Part shown: in pieces, positions 36,145 to 45,118 of the stretch
Layout of the letters: every line of letters starts with the position of its first letter
Position numbering within the stretch: the first letter of the stretch is position 1
Assembly (NCBI GenBank): GCA_017538995.1
Contig: JAFYHV010000075.1
Location: forward strand, 1-58,530
Origin: Lachnospiraceae bacterium
Lineage (GTDB): Bacteria > Bacillota > Clostridia > Lachnospirales > Lachnospiraceae
Length of the DNA stretch: 58,530 nt
Direction of reading: 5' to 3'
Program-made: the position numbers and the translations under genes
The notes under the pieces: model-generated
The model's input: the letters and a program-made list of their open reading frames with translations, nothing else
What the model was told of the DNA's origin: nothing
The model's database searches: none

Positions 36145-37725
36145 TTAAATTTCAAAAAGGTCGCTGAATTCTTTTAATGCGCCGTCTGTATCATGCGCAA
36201 GAACCTTCTTTGCAAGGACTTTGCCGAGCTGAACGCCTTCCTGATCGAAGCTGTTTACATTCCATAAGAAGCCCTGGAACATAATCTTGTTTTCGAAGTG
36301 TGAAAGGAGTGCGCCCATTGATTCGGGTGTAAGCTGCTTGCCGATGATGATGCTCGAAGGACGGTTGCCTGCGAACTTCTTGTTGTTGTTCTCGTCATCT
36401 TTGCCGCATGCGAATGCGATAATCTGAGCTGCAACGTTAGCGCAGAGTTTTTTCTGGCTGGTGCTGCCCTGGATATCTACGTCAACGCCTAACTGGCTGT
36501 CGTTAAATCCGATGAACTGTAAAGGAATGATATCTGTTCCCTGATGTAAGAGCTGATAGAACGAATGCTGTCCGTTTGTACCGGGCTCGCCGAAAAGAAC
36601 GGGACCTGTGGGATAGCTTACGAACTCGCCGAATCTGTTAACGGACTTTCCGTTTGATTCCATATCAGCCTGCTGAAGGTGTGCAGGGAAACGGCTTAAT
36701 GCCTGTGAGTAAGGAAGAAGCGCTGTTGAAGGGAATCCTAAAACATTTCTTTCATAAACACCGATTAAAGCATCGAGCATTGCAGGGTTTTCCTTGATGC
36801 TCTTATTTGTAGCAAGCTTATCTTCCTCAGCCGCACCGTTTAAGAAACGTGCAAATACATCGGGTGTGAATGCAAGTGATAAAACTGCGCCGCCTACTGC
36901 AGAGCATGATGAGAAACGTCCGCCGATAAAGTCATCCATAAAGAATGCTCTGAGGTATCCTGCGTTTGAAGCAAGGGGTGAAGTCTCGCTGGTAACTGCT
37001 ACCATGTGCTTTGAAGCATCGAGGCCTGCCTTTGCAAGCGCATCTTTTACGAATGATTCGTTTGTTAATGTCTCAAGTGTTGTACCGGACTTGGAAACAA
37101 GTACGAAAAGTGAATGAGCAACATCGATTCCTGCGAGTACGCCTGCTGCGTCATCGGGGTCAACGTTACTGATGAACTTGGCTTCCATATTGAAGTTGCC
37201 GGTTTTCTTTGCCCAGTTTTCAAGGGCGATATAGATTGCACGGGGGCCTAAATCGGAGCCACCGATACCAATCTGAACAACTGTGGTGAATTTCTCACCT
37301 GCAGCGTTTGTAATCTTGCCCGCATGAACGTCGTTTGCAAATTCTTCGATTTTCTTCTGCTGTGCAAGATAGAATTCTCTCTTGTTTACGCCGTCCTTAA
37401 CAACATCGTTGCCAAGCTGTGAACGTGTAAGATGATGAAGAACGAGTCTCTTTTCACCTGTATTGATAACTGCACCGTTGAAAAGCTCTTCGAACTTCTC
37501 TGTAAGCTCAGCTTCCTTAGCAAGTTTCTCAAAGCAGTCAAGAATATCGTCGTTAACTGCCTTTGCCGCATAATTATATGAAAGGCCTGCTGCCATGGGT
37601 ACGCTGTAAGTCTTAACTCTTTTAGCGCCGTTTTCGCCGCTCATGACTTCTTTTACGCTGACCTTTTCCTTAGTCTGAAGCTCTTTAAAAGCCTCAAGTG
37701 TGTCGAGGTTTTTCCACTCTGCCAT
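36145..37725 (-). CDS. pgi: Glucose-6-phosphate isomerase
   Basis: Interconverts glucose 6-phosphate and fructose 6-phosphate in glycolysis. The 526-residue protein contains the family signature DFIGGRFSSCSAVGG, the phosphate-binding SKSGTTLETLTNESF block and GEPGTNGQHSFYQLLHQG with the catalytic region. GGAGG ribosome site, own promoter and own terminator: a monocistronic gene. Confidence 0.96.
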   Translation of the reverse strand: MAEWKNLDTLEAFKELQTKEKVSVKEVMSGENGAKRVKTYSVPMAAGLSYNYAAKAVNDDILDCFEKLAKEAELTEKFEELFNGAVINTGEKRLVLHHLTRSQLGNDVVKDGVNKREFYLAQQKKIEEFANDVHAGKITNAAGEKFTTVVQIGIGGSDLGPRAIYIALENWAKKTGNFNMEAKFISNVDPDDAAGVLAGIDVAHSLFVLVSKSGTTLETLTNESFVKDALAKAGLDASKHMVAVTSETSPLASNAGYLRAFFMDDFIGGRFSSCSAVGGAVLSLAFTPDVFARFLNGAAEEDKLATNKSIKENPAMLDALIGVYERNVLGFPSTALLPYSQALSRFPAHLQQADMESNGKSVNRFGEFVSYPTGPVLFGEPGTNGQHSFYQLLHQGTDIIPLQFIGFNDSQLGVDVDIQGSTSQKKLCANVAAQIIAFACGKDDENNNKKFAGNRPSSIIIGKQLTPESMGALLSHFENKIMFQGFLWNVNSFDQEGVQLGKVLAKKVLAHDTDGALKEFSDLFEI

Positions 37726-37797
37726 AATTTGTTCCTCCGTAGATCATGTATTTAAAATATTCTTTTATGAATCGTAAAACTTATCTCGTCTTAACGG

Positions 37798-37826
37798 ATT
37801 ATACTTTAAAGACCGCCTTTATTCAA
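37798..37826 (-). promoter_or_regulatory. Promoter of pgi
   Basis: On the minus strand TTGAAT and TATAAT are separated by 17 nt; the predicted start is about 65 nt before the pgi ATG. Confidence 0.75.
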
Positions 37827-37853
37827 GTATCTATGGAAAAGCAAAAATCTTTT

Positions 37854-37862
37854 TGCTATAAT
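37854..37862 (+). promoter_or_regulatory. Extended -10 candidate promoter of murG
   Basis: TGCTATAAT forms an extended -10 element about 85 nt upstream of the murG ATG. No good -35 box is seen at 16-18 nt, so this is tentative. Confidence 0.35.
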
Positions 37863-37947
37863 TACTTTTTGATAAAAAGACTTTCCCCGCAGCACATTGA
37901 TAATACTTGAAAATCGGAAAGAAATAATCGTTTCAGAGGTTTTAAAT

Positions 37948-39021
37948 ATGAAAAAAATAGTACTTACCGGCGGCGGTACGGCCGGTCATGTTACTCCCAA
38001 TCTCGCACTGCTTCCCAAATTAAAAGAGCTCGGATATGACGTAACATACATGGGTTCGCTCGACGGAATCGAAAAGAAGCTGATTGCGGATTTTGACATT
38101 CCCTACTACGGAGTTCCCGTAGGAAAATTAAGAAGATACCTCGATCCGAAGAATCTGACGGATCCCTTCAAGGTTATCAAAGGTTATCACGAAGCAAAAA
38201 AATACCTAAAAGAAATAAAGCCCGACGTGGTATTTTCAAAGGGCGGATATGTGGCTGTTCCCATTGTTCGTGCAGCTGCAAGCTTAAAGATTCCCTGCAT
38301 TATCCACGAATCGGATTTAACTCCGGGCCTTGCCAACAAGCTTTGTATTCCCAAGGCATTAAAGGTCTGCTGTAATTTCCCCGAGACAGTTGAAAAACTT
38401 CCCGCAAATAAGGCTGAGCTTACCGGCTCACCCGTTAGAGCGGAGCTTTTCGAGGGAAACGCAGAAGCTGCAAGAGAAATGTGCGGCTTTAACAAAGAGA
38501 AGCCCGTCATCATGGTAATCGGCGGAAGTACAGGCTCTGTTGCCATCAACAAAGCTGTCAGAAAAGCACTTCCCGAACTTCTTAAAAACTACCAGGTGGT
38601 TCATCTCTGCGGTAACGGAAGAATCGACAACCTGCTTTTAACCACAGAAGGCTACAAGCAGTACGAATATTTAAAGAGTGAATTAAAAGATGTAATGGCT
38701 TTAAGCGACCTCGTAATTTCACGTGCCGGCGCAAACGCCATCTGCGAACTCTTATCCTTAAGAAAACCTAATCTTCTCATTCCTCTTTCAAAAGCAGCCA
38801 GCAGAGGAGACCAGATTTTAAACGCAAACTCCTTCGAGTCCCAGGGCTTTTCACTGGTGCTTCAGGAAGAAGATCTCGATGAGATTTCACTGGTTAACAA
38901 GGTAAAAGAGCTGGACGAAAACAAGGAAAAATATGTAACTGCTATGGAAGCAAGCAATCAGATAAATGCAATCGACAAGATTATTGCTCTGATTGAAGAT
39001 GCAGTTATTAATCGCCCGTAA
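37948..39021 (+). CDS. murG: MurG, lipid II-forming N-acetylglucosaminyltransferase
   Basis: Transfers GlcNAc to lipid I on the inner membrane face, giving lipid II for peptidoglycan. The start is MKKIVLTGGGTAGHVTPNLA behind an AGAGG site; 17 in-frame codons upstream are not family-like. The 357-residue GT-B protein shows GGGTAGHV, the acceptor-side block KGGYVAVPIVRAA, IHESDLTPGLANK and the donor-side GGSTGSVAIN. It is alone between pgi and an unrelated gene, not in a division/cell-wall cluster. Confidence 0.9.
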   Translation: MKKIVLTGGGTAGHVTPNLALLPKLKELGYDVTYMGSLDGIEKKLIADFDIPYYGVPVGKLRRYLDPKNLTDPFKVIKGYHEAKKYLKEIKPDVVFSKGGYVAVPIVRAAASLKIPCIIHESDLTPGLANKLCIPKALKVCCNFPETVEKLPANKAELTGSPVRAELFEGNAEAAREMCGFNKEKPVIMVIGGSTGSVAINKAVRKALPELLKNYQVVHLCGNGRIDNLLLTTEGYKQYEYLKSELKDVMALSDLVISRAGANAICELLSLRKPNLLIPLSKAASRGDQILNANSFESQGFSLVLQEEDLDEISLVNKVKELDENKEKYVTAMEASNQINAIDKIIALIEDAVINRP

Positions 39022-39039
39022 AAGAAATAATAGAAATAA

Positions 39040-39065
39040 AAAAACACGACCTCGGTCGTGTTTTT
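39040..39065. terminator. Bidirectional terminator between murG and the DUF3137 gene
   Basis: AAAAACACGAC and GTCGTGTTTTT form an 11-bp stem with loop CTCG; the A and T flanks give a T-run on both strands, so it can serve both convergent genes. Confidence 0.88.
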
Positions 39066-39079
39066 CTTTTGCTTTTTAT

Positions 39080-40000
39080 TTATAAATCTTCGAGAATATC
39101 AATCCACTCTTTTATGATTTCAACTTCTTCGTTCGCTTCTTTTACGGCAGCACTCTTTGTAACCTTTTTGTATACTGGCGCTTCCATGGCGTCCTTGTTT
39201 CTTCTGATGATTAAACTTACTTCGTCATTGTCAAAGAAAAGAGCAATCGGTCCGCCGGCTTTGAACTTTACAATCTTGGCCGCAAGCGATTCTTTTAAGA
39301 ACTTCTGTCCGTCGTCCTGATTCTTTGCATATACGGAGAACTTTGAATCAAATTTCTCATGTGAGCTTAGAATCTTGCAGAAAGATTCAGGCTGTTCGTA
39401 ATCCATTCCGCCGATTTTAAAATCGTTTCCGATTATCTGAACTTCTGATTTAAGATGATTTTTGTACTGAGCCACTATCATAACGCAGTCCGAACCGGCT
39501 TTTTTCTTGCCGTAACGAAGAGCAAGATCGTATCTTAAGAACGGGATCTTCTTGTAAACGCCGCTGATACAGTCGTTTGCAACTGCACTCTTGGCTTTTT
39601 TTATCATCGAATTTCTGGTTAAATCTCTTGTGGAAATCTTGTCGGTTTCGTTGTATTCGCCTTTCGAAAAAGCTTCTTCAAGTGTGGGCTTTAAGAACGC
39701 TTCTTTGTATTTCGACGAATACGCTTTGTGCTTCGAGCCCATCTTAAGGAAGTGGGGAAGCATATAAACACAGACAAAGATTGCTATTAAAAGAATAAGT
39801 ACAACCACTGAGTTGCCCCAGAGATTAAGGTTGATGATTTTTTTAAAAACAAGAACAACATAAGCTCCTGTCGCAATGAAAACAAGCAGGGAAACAATCT
39901 TCCATACCAGATCTGCTTTAAGATATTTAATTCTGAGTGCGTTCACGCTTTCTTCGGGAGAAACTACGCTCTCTGTAACTTTTTCGGTTGTTTCAGCCAT
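39080..40000 (-). CDS. DUF3137-like membrane protein
   Basis: The start used is MAETTEKVTESVV with a GGAGG site; seven upstream codons lack one. The 306-residue protein has an acidic head, two membrane segments (about 34-55 and 63-85) and a cytoplasmic domain with repeated blocks seen in DUF3137 proteins (KKIPFLRYDLALRYGKKK; FFDNDEVSLIIRRNKDAME). It follows the HIT gene by about 24 nt. Function unknown. Confidence 0.65.
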   Translation of the reverse strand: MAETTEKVTESVVSPEESVNALRIKYLKADLVWKIVSLLVFIATGAYVVLVFKKIINLNLWGNSVVVLILLIAIFVCVYMLPHFLKMGSKHKAYSSKYKEAFLKPTLEEAFSKGEYNETDKISTRDLTRNSMIKKAKSAVANDCISGVYKKIPFLRYDLALRYGKKKAGSDCVMIVAQYKNHLKSEVQIIGNDFKIGGMDYEQPESFCKILSSHEKFDSKFSVYAKNQDDGQKFLKESLAAKIVKFKAGGPIALFFDNDEVSLIIRRNKDAMEAPVYKKVTKSAAVKEANEEVEIIKEWIDILEDL

Positions 40001-40024
40001 AAAGACCTCCGATATTGTCAAAAA

Positions 40025-40432
40025 TTATTTTGTAAGAATATCTTTTATTTCTGCGAGTTCTTCAGCTGAAGGCGAGGTCGGATTCCAAAGCATATTCTGA
40101 CCGTCGTTTTCATATCTGGGAATCAGATGAAAATGGAAATGAAAAACAGTCTGTCCTGCGCAGGTTCCGTTGTTCTGAACCAAGTTAAATCCGTCAGCAC
40201 CAAGCCTGTCGGTCATCTTGGTTGCAAGTTTCTTCGCAAGAATCATAACCTTTGCAGCCTTTTCTTCGGGAAGCTCATAAAGATTTGCATAGTGCTCCTT
40301 CGGTAAAATAAGTGCATGACCCTTGGTAGCGGGACCTACATCGAGAATTACGTTAAAATCCTCGTCCTCGTATATAGAATTTGTGGGAAATACTCCGTTT
40401 GCAAGCTTGCAAAAGATGCAGTCGTCTTTCAT
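40025..40432 (-). CDS. HIT family nucleotide hydrolase
   Basis: Small nucleotide-binding hydrolase or transferase of the histidine-triad superfamily. The 135-residue protein has an amino-terminal CxxC (C5, C8; likely zinc), and the triad HFHFHLIPR with H98, H100, H102. The Hit-like family in Firmicutes probably splits nucleoside phosphoramidates or diadenosine polyphosphates, but substrate is not predictable. First gene behind the promoter at 40493-40521. Confidence 0.93.
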   Translation of the reverse strand: MKDDCIFCKLANGVFPTNSIYEDEDFNVILDVGPATKGHALILPKEHYANLYELPEEKAAKVMILAKKLATKMTDRLGADGFNLVQNNGTCAGQTVFHFHFHLIPRYENDGQNMLWNPTSPSAEELAEIKDILTK

Positions 40433-40492
40433 TTGTTCTCTCCTGATTAAGTATTTTTCTATGCCCTTTTTACTTTACTACTCGGCATAATC

Positions 40493-40521
40493 ATTATAAT
40501 ATCGTCTATTTTTATAAGCAA
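40493..40521 (-). promoter_or_regulatory. Promoter of the HIT-DUF3137 operon
   Basis: On the minus strand TTGCTT and a perfect TATAAT are separated by 17 nt, about 60 nt before the HIT start codon. Confidence 0.65.
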
Positions 40522-40562
40522 GCAAATTTAAATATACAACAGGGTTTTTAGTTTATTATCAA

Positions 40563-41639
40563 TTATGCCAGCACAAACCTGACATTCCCTATCTGAATTT
40601 CATCTCCTTCCATTATTTCACGTTCTTCCGCAATAATGCGCTGACCATTTACAAAAGTTCCGTTGGTCGAATTTAAATCATATAAGAAAAGTTTCCCCTG
40701 AGCCTCGTCTATCTGCGCGTGCATCCTGGAAACACTCCGGTCATTTAAAAGAATATCCACACAGTCCTGTCTGGATCCCAAAACACAAGGGAAAAACTCC
40801 AATTTGGCATCAGGAATTGAATTGTCTCTGCTGATGAGTTTCCTCGAATTTCCTTCGGGAAGTGAAATGAGTACCGTTCCAAATTCCGAATCACAGGTAT
40901 CATTCTCTTCTTCATTTAAATCAGCTTCATAATTTTCGTATTTAAAATCTTTTTCTGTTTTTCTGCTTTCCGCAATTTTGGATTTCATAATATCGAACAG
41001 GCTGTCAATCTTTCTTTCGAGTTTGCTTTTTCGCATTTCTTTTTCTCTGATAATATCCTTTTTATCAGTTTGAGGACTTTCACTGACTTCTGTATTGATT
41101 ATTTCCTCTTCTTCTTTTTCAGCTTTCAGGATTTCATATAGATTCTCTGCATCAATGCTGCCTTCCTTTGCTCTTCGATACAGTTCATACACGGTTCTCA
41201 CTGCTGCATGATTACTGTTGTCTATATGCTCCAGAAGATATTCCGCCAGTTCCATGACCTCATGCGGATCCCTGTTGCACGGGTAGAAAATCCAGTAAAA
41301 CCTGTCATTGCTTAGATCCATGTAAATGTATTCCGGCGAAAGCACTATTCCCGACACATCCAGAAATAACCTTCTGCATTCTTTGACCTGGCTGCTTATT
41401 GAATACAAAAGTTCCGAAAGTTCTTCATATGAAATCTTTCTTTTTACAAAGCCTTTATCCAGTGACTGCTTACCCGTTATATCGTAGTGCAGCCTGATTT
41501 CATTATCCCAGGCAATCTTCTTAACCGGAATAAAACCTTCTGCCCTGTTTCTTATAAGCATTTCTGTCTGATAACCGTCCGATTCGTCCGTCATCACCAG
41601 ATATTTTCTGTTTAAATCTCTTATACATTCCGCTTTCAT
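40563..41639 (-). CDS. DUF6382-FHA domain protein of the Tad locus
   Basis: The 358-residue protein has an amino-terminal domain of about 170 residues resembling DUF6382 (LRNRAEG-like start, then FLDVSGIVLSPEYIYMDLS and RFYWIFYPCN), a charged linker, and a carboxy-terminal FHA domain (about 270-358) with GSRQDCVDILLNDRSVSRMH and LYDLNSTNGTFVNGQ. FHA domains bind phosphothreonine peptides. It overlaps the preceding TadE-like gene by 4 nt and is last in the Tad operon, so it likely regulates or assembles the pilus machinery (inference). Confidence 0.82.
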   Translation of the reverse strand: MKAECIRDLNRKYLVMTDESDGYQTEMLIRNRAEGFIPVKKIAWDNEIRLHYDITGKQSLDKGFVKRKISYEELSELLYSISSQVKECRRLFLDVSGIVLSPEYIYMDLSNDRFYWIFYPCNRDPHEVMELAEYLLEHIDNSNHAAVRTVYELYRRAKEGSIDAENLYEILKAEKEEEEIINTEVSESPQTDKKDIIREKEMRKSKLERKIDSLFDIMKSKIAESRKTEKDFKYENYEADLNEEENDTCDSEFGTVLISLPEGNSRKLISRDNSIPDAKLEFFPCVLGSRQDCVDILLNDRSVSRMHAQIDEAQGKLFLYDLNSTNGTFVNGQRIIAEEREIMEGDEIQIGNVRFVLA

Positions 41640-42136
41640 TCTTCCTCCATTTCGGGTTTTTCATTTTCTGTTTCACTCCCGACGATTTTATTTGCAATAT
41701 CATAAACAGCCTTAATTCTTCTTACGTCCAGAATAATATCCGCTCCGGACATTCTTTTTTCTTTGACTTCTGTTTTTATTTCTCCGAGTCCTGACAATCC
41801 CGGAAGATTCTGTGACATCGCAAGTTTCGCTTCAACACTTGCAGTAACATTGTTCTTTCCTACTTTTACAAAAACTTCCGCATCACCTACTCCGACAAGC
41901 TGTCCTTTCAAATCCTCGTAAACTCTTTCTTCAATCTCATTCTTTAGTTCACTGTTTGAATCAGACTCATGATAATCTGCAGCCAGAACCGCATGGACCA
42001 GAGATCTGTATATGACATTCTCGTCATACATGTAAATCATCAGCCACATTACGGAAACAATGCATAAAAGAATCACCGGCATTATCAGTGCACATTCAAT
42101 TGTAAAACTTCCGTTTTTATATATGTTTTTCCCCAC
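41636..42136 (-). CDS. TadE-like minor pseudopilin
   Basis: The 166-residue protein has a short basic head, then a prepilin-like segment NGSFTIECALIMPVILLCIV (residues about 8-27), with Glu at the position typical for type IV pilin-like proteins, a single membrane helix and an extracytoplasmic domain of about 120 residues. Starts at GTG behind AGGGA. TadE proteins are processed by the Tad prepilin peptidase and support pilus assembly. Its downstream partner, the FHA protein, overlaps by 4 nt. Confidence 0.75.
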   Translation of the reverse strand: MGKNIYKNGSFTIECALIMPVILLCIVSVMWLMIYMYDENVIYRSLVHAVLAADYHESDSNSELKNEIEERVYEDLKGQLVGVGDAEVFVKVGKNNVTASVEAKLAMSQNLPGLSGLGEIKTEVKEKRMSGADIILDVRRIKAVYDIANKIVGSETENEKPEMEEE

Positions 42137-42154
42137 ACTTATCCCTGCTTTCTT

Positions 42155-42595
42155 TTAGCCAAGCGACAACAACACCATAATTAAAAACCCCGGAATCATA
42201 AAAGGAACAAACGGAATCTTCGTTTTTTTATCTGCTTTTTTTATGAGCATTATCAAAGCCGAAACAACCGCACTGCTTAAGCACGCAAAAAAGAACATTA
42301 TAAGGTTATCTCTCCCGCCCAGCATAAGTCCGCATGCCGCAAGAAGAATTCCGTCCCCCATACCGATCTCACCTTTTGTCAAAAGAGAAATCAGAATCAG
42401 CAATAATCCCTCGCCGGTTCCGATTATGGCGTTTATTAAAGAGATATCTTTCGTAAAAAAGAACATGACCGTGGCTGCTGCCGCAAGAAGAACGGGGAAA
42501 ATAATATTCACTTCTTTTTTCTTAAAATCCGTAACCGCTTCAATTACCAGTACAATAAGTACAAAAGCGAATCGGAGATTTTTAATCTGATCCAT
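42155..42595 (-). CDS. Prepilin peptidase (A24 family), second copy of the Tad locus
   Basis: The 146-residue membrane protein shows the two aspartates of type IV prepilin peptidases: D23 in VTDFKKKEVN and D81 in GMGDGIL (G-x-G-D). There is no methyltransferase domain, so it is the short TadV/CpaA type. It overlaps the TadE-like gene upstream by 14 nt. A second peptidase gene stands at the head of the same operon (49230-49745). Confidence 0.85.
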   Translation of the reverse strand: MDQIKNLRFAFVLIVLVIEAVTDFKKKEVNIIFPVLLAAAATVMFFFTKDISLINAIIGTGEGLLLILISLLTKGEIGMGDGILLAACGLMLGGRDNLIMFFFACLSSAVVSALIMLIKKADKKTKIPFVPFMIPGFLIMVLLSLG

Positions 42596-43448
42596 CCTCT
42601 TCCTTTTCTTTTATTTCCCCTTCTTTATAGTTTCTGCATCTTTCGCATTCGTTTAGGCCTGAAACTTCGGACAGCGTGACTTTATATATGGTTCTTTTTA
42701 ATCCGCTGCATGAAAGACTGGTATGGTATACTTCCCCATACGGAGTGATGTAAACATAGCCCGTTTCATTCTCTTCATTTCCGCATTTTTTACATACCTT
42801 ATATATTTTTCCGTCTTTATTCCTGTATTTATCCAGATTAGAAATCCTGACTGAGTTAATGGTCAGACAAAGATGAGTACAATCACGCCTTGTATGATAA
42901 ACACTTGCGTTATCCGTAATATAAACATATTCATCCTCTTCATATTCTTCTCTGACATATCCGGTCCACGAATGCATTTTCACTCTGTTTGAAAAAGTCA
43001 TTTTACTCAGACCGAACATATTAAAAAGCGGCTCAACCTTATAGGTTACAATAAGGTCTATATCGCCTTTTTCGTTCACTATGTCACTTCGGAAAAAGAA
43101 GATTCCGGCTTCGCCGTTATTTATAAGCGAATTGTTGAGATTTTTATATCCGAAGTTTTCTGTAAACAATGCTCTGGCAAGTGTTTCTGATACAACAGGG
43201 TTTAAGATGCTTTCATCAGGCAGTTCCCAGTCGAATTCCTCGTCAAAGAATTCCTCTCCGACAGTTTTCGCATAAACAGCCGGATACATCATAAGTGCCA
43301 TTTCTCTGGCCGTTTCATGTAAGGCGAATTCTACCCTCGCATAAAGATTCATCATTTCCAAAACAGAAATCAGAGAAATAATAAGACTCAAAAAAACAGG
43401 TAAAACAATCGCTGCTTCGAGCGTCAGACTGCCTTTTGCTTTTTTCAT
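42582..43448 (-). CDS. TadE-like protein with two C-terminal Cys/His modules
   Basis: The 288-residue protein starts with a prepilin-like segment GSLTLEAAIVLPVFL (E11) and one membrane helix. After about 130 extracytoplasmic residues it carries two related modules (about 171-225 and 230-275). Each has VYIT, then Y-H-x4-C, then C-x2-C: H185/C190/C219/C222 and H242/C247/C268/C271. This resembles Ada-type zinc-binding motifs found in other secreted Firmicute proteins. Metal binding is inferred. It is placed between the DUF5702 gene and the second prepilin peptidase. Confidence 0.78.
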   Translation of the reverse strand: MKKAKGSLTLEAAIVLPVFLSLIISLISVLEMMNLYARVEFALHETAREMALMMYPAVYAKTVGEEFFDEEFDWELPDESILNPVVSETLARALFTENFGYKNLNNSLINNGEAGIFFFRSDIVNEKGDIDLIVTYKVEPLFNMFGLSKMTFSNRVKMHSWTGYVREEYEEDEYVYITDNASVYHTRRDCTHLCLTINSVRISNLDKYRNKDGKIYKVCKKCGNEENETGYVYITPYGEVYHTSLSCSGLKRTIYKVTLSEVSGLNECERCRNYKEGEIKEKEEDGSD

Positions 43449-43477
43449 CCGTCATCCCTCCCAAATTTCTTTTATTC

Positions 43478-44956
43478 TCAGAAATATGAATACTTTTTTT
43501 CTCCAACAAACCGAAAGTCAAATCCGGTTTCAACCGTAAAAACAGCTTTTACTTTATCTGTACAGGCATCAAATCTGAAAAACTCATTTCCGTTGCCCGA
43601 TATTCTCAAATCCTGCTCAATCATATCCATTGTCCGATATACTTTAAACATAGACGGAAGAAAATACAGGAACACTCTTAAATAATCCGAATATCCCACG
43701 GTTATATTTGGTATGCCGCTTTCACTGACAGGAGCTTCCGTTTTATCCTCTATTTCAACGTTTTCGCCGATAAGTTTTATCAGTCCTTCTATGCTTACAT
43801 TAATCTGATCCGAAGTTTTGATTAAAGGAACTCTCTCTCCATGTATTAATTCTCTTACATCAGTTACTCCTTCCGCAGCAGCCCAGCCGAGCAGGATTGC
43901 CTGTGTTGTTACAGGTTCTGGAACCTTAATGAGAGGCTCAAGTGCTTCGCCTATGGGTTTGATTTTTTCAACCTTATCGGTTGCCAGATTTAGTGATATA
44001 TAATCTTCCAATGCTCTCAGGCAAAACAGATTCTGAACCATACTCTGCATATTCATCATGTCCGACCCCTGACCAAAAACTATATATTCCGCTTCATATT
44101 TGAGTTTTGTTTCTTCTCTCTGGTCAAAATAATTGCCCATTTTACTCATTATGTATTCGACAAAATATACGTTCTCGGTTTGATCAAAATCGAACTCGTG
44201 CATATCTCCTATACCCTGTTCTTTATTGCGGAAAAGAAGAGTATCCGATACTGATATCTGCTCAAGCGAAAGCTTAAAATAATCTATTCCCATCAGAATA
44301 ATCCCGTTTTCGTCAACATGAATAAAAGCTCTGATTTCATCTTTTATAACTGTCTGCTGCCAGCTGTCTTCTTCAGATGAAACAAAACTTTCTGAGACAC
44401 TTTCCTGCATTTCGGAAAACTTATCCGAATCAAGGCTGTATGAATCCCATACGCTTACCAGATTTGTCAGTTCTTTAACATCGTTTACACCGACCAGATT
44501 GGACATATATTCAACGACCTGCTTTTTAAAAGGTTCTCCAAACCTGTCAGTTGCAAGCTCATATTCAGTCAAAGAAACATTCGTGTCCGTCACATTCAGA
44601 AAATCGGAATAAAACAATAAAGATGTTCCGTTTTCAGGATGAAAGTTATCTTCAAAATACTCGTTCAGCCTTATCTCAAGATTTTGAGGATCGGGAGTGT
44701 TCGAAAGATAAGATAAATCAATAAATAAAACATCGTATCTGTCGAGCAGTTCTTGATTATATTCTCCAAAAACCGAGAGTAGCGCACTCTCCACGGCACA
44801 TTCATATACAACCTGAAGAGCCGCTCCTCTCGAAGCTGAAATAACCGTTAAAAGTAACGATATTATCAGCGTAAATACAAGGCTGAGATATATTGATATT
44901 TCTCCGTTTTTACTATGTAATTTTTTTGATTTTATTTGTAATCGCTTCAAAAACAT
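43478..44956 (-). CDS. DUF5702 family Tad-associated membrane protein
   Basis: The 492-residue protein has a basic head, the prepilin-like stretch NGEISIYLSLVFTLIISLLL, and a long extracytoplasmic part with blocks typical of DUF5702 (ELLDRYDVLFIDLSYLSN; LKYEAEYIVFGQGSD). It takes the place of a TadG-type pseudopilin in Lachnospiraceae Tad loci. The start is uncertain: the ATG at 44956 is used, but a TTG at 44971 is possible; either overlaps the flp gene, so translation is probably coupled. Confidence 0.78.
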   Translation of the reverse strand: MFLKRLQIKSKKLHSKNGEISIYLSLVFTLIISLLLTVISASRGAALQVVYECAVESALLSVFGEYNQELLDRYDVLFIDLSYLSNTPDPQNLEIRLNEYFEDNFHPENGTSLLFYSDFLNVTDTNVSLTEYELATDRFGEPFKKQVVEYMSNLVGVNDVKELTNLVSVWDSYSLDSDKFSEMQESVSESFVSSEEDSWQQTVIKDEIRAFIHVDENGIILMGIDYFKLSLEQISVSDTLLFRNKEQGIGDMHEFDFDQTENVYFVEYIMSKMGNYFDQREETKLKYEAEYIVFGQGSDMMNMQSMVQNLFCLRALEDYISLNLATDKVEKIKPIGEALEPLIKVPEPVTTQAILLGWAAAEGVTDVRELIHGERVPLIKTSDQINVSIEGLIKLIGENVEIEDKTEAPVSESGIPNITVGYSDYLRVFLYFLPSMFKVYRTMDMIEQDLRISGNGNEFFRFDACTDKVKAVFTVETGFDFRFVGEKKYSYF

Positions 44957-45095
44957 TTTCAACAATCTCAATCATCTCTTCTCTGAAAATAATTACCAGT
45001 GTTACCAGCACAACTAAAATCAGAATTACTTCGACCGTACTTAAACCGGTCTCATCAAGTGCAAATCTCTTTATAAGTCCAAGCGCAGATTTCAT
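44913..45095 (-). CDS. Flp-type major pilin
   Basis: This 60-residue protein is the likely main pilus subunit. The prepilin site is ETG-LSTVEVILILV: cleavage after G17 would leave a mature protein starting at L18 with Glu at +5 (E22), followed by a single hydrophobic helix and a short charged tail. It has the strongest ribosome site of the locus (AAAGGAGG), fitting a highly expressed structural gene. Flp usually has Glu-Tyr; here it is Glu-Val. Confidence 0.88.
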   Translation of the reverse strand: MKSALGLIKRFALDETGLSTVEVILILVVLVTLVIIFREEMIEIVENVFEAITNKIKKIT

Positions 45096-45118
45096 TGTTT
45101 TTCCTCCTTTCTGTTTTT

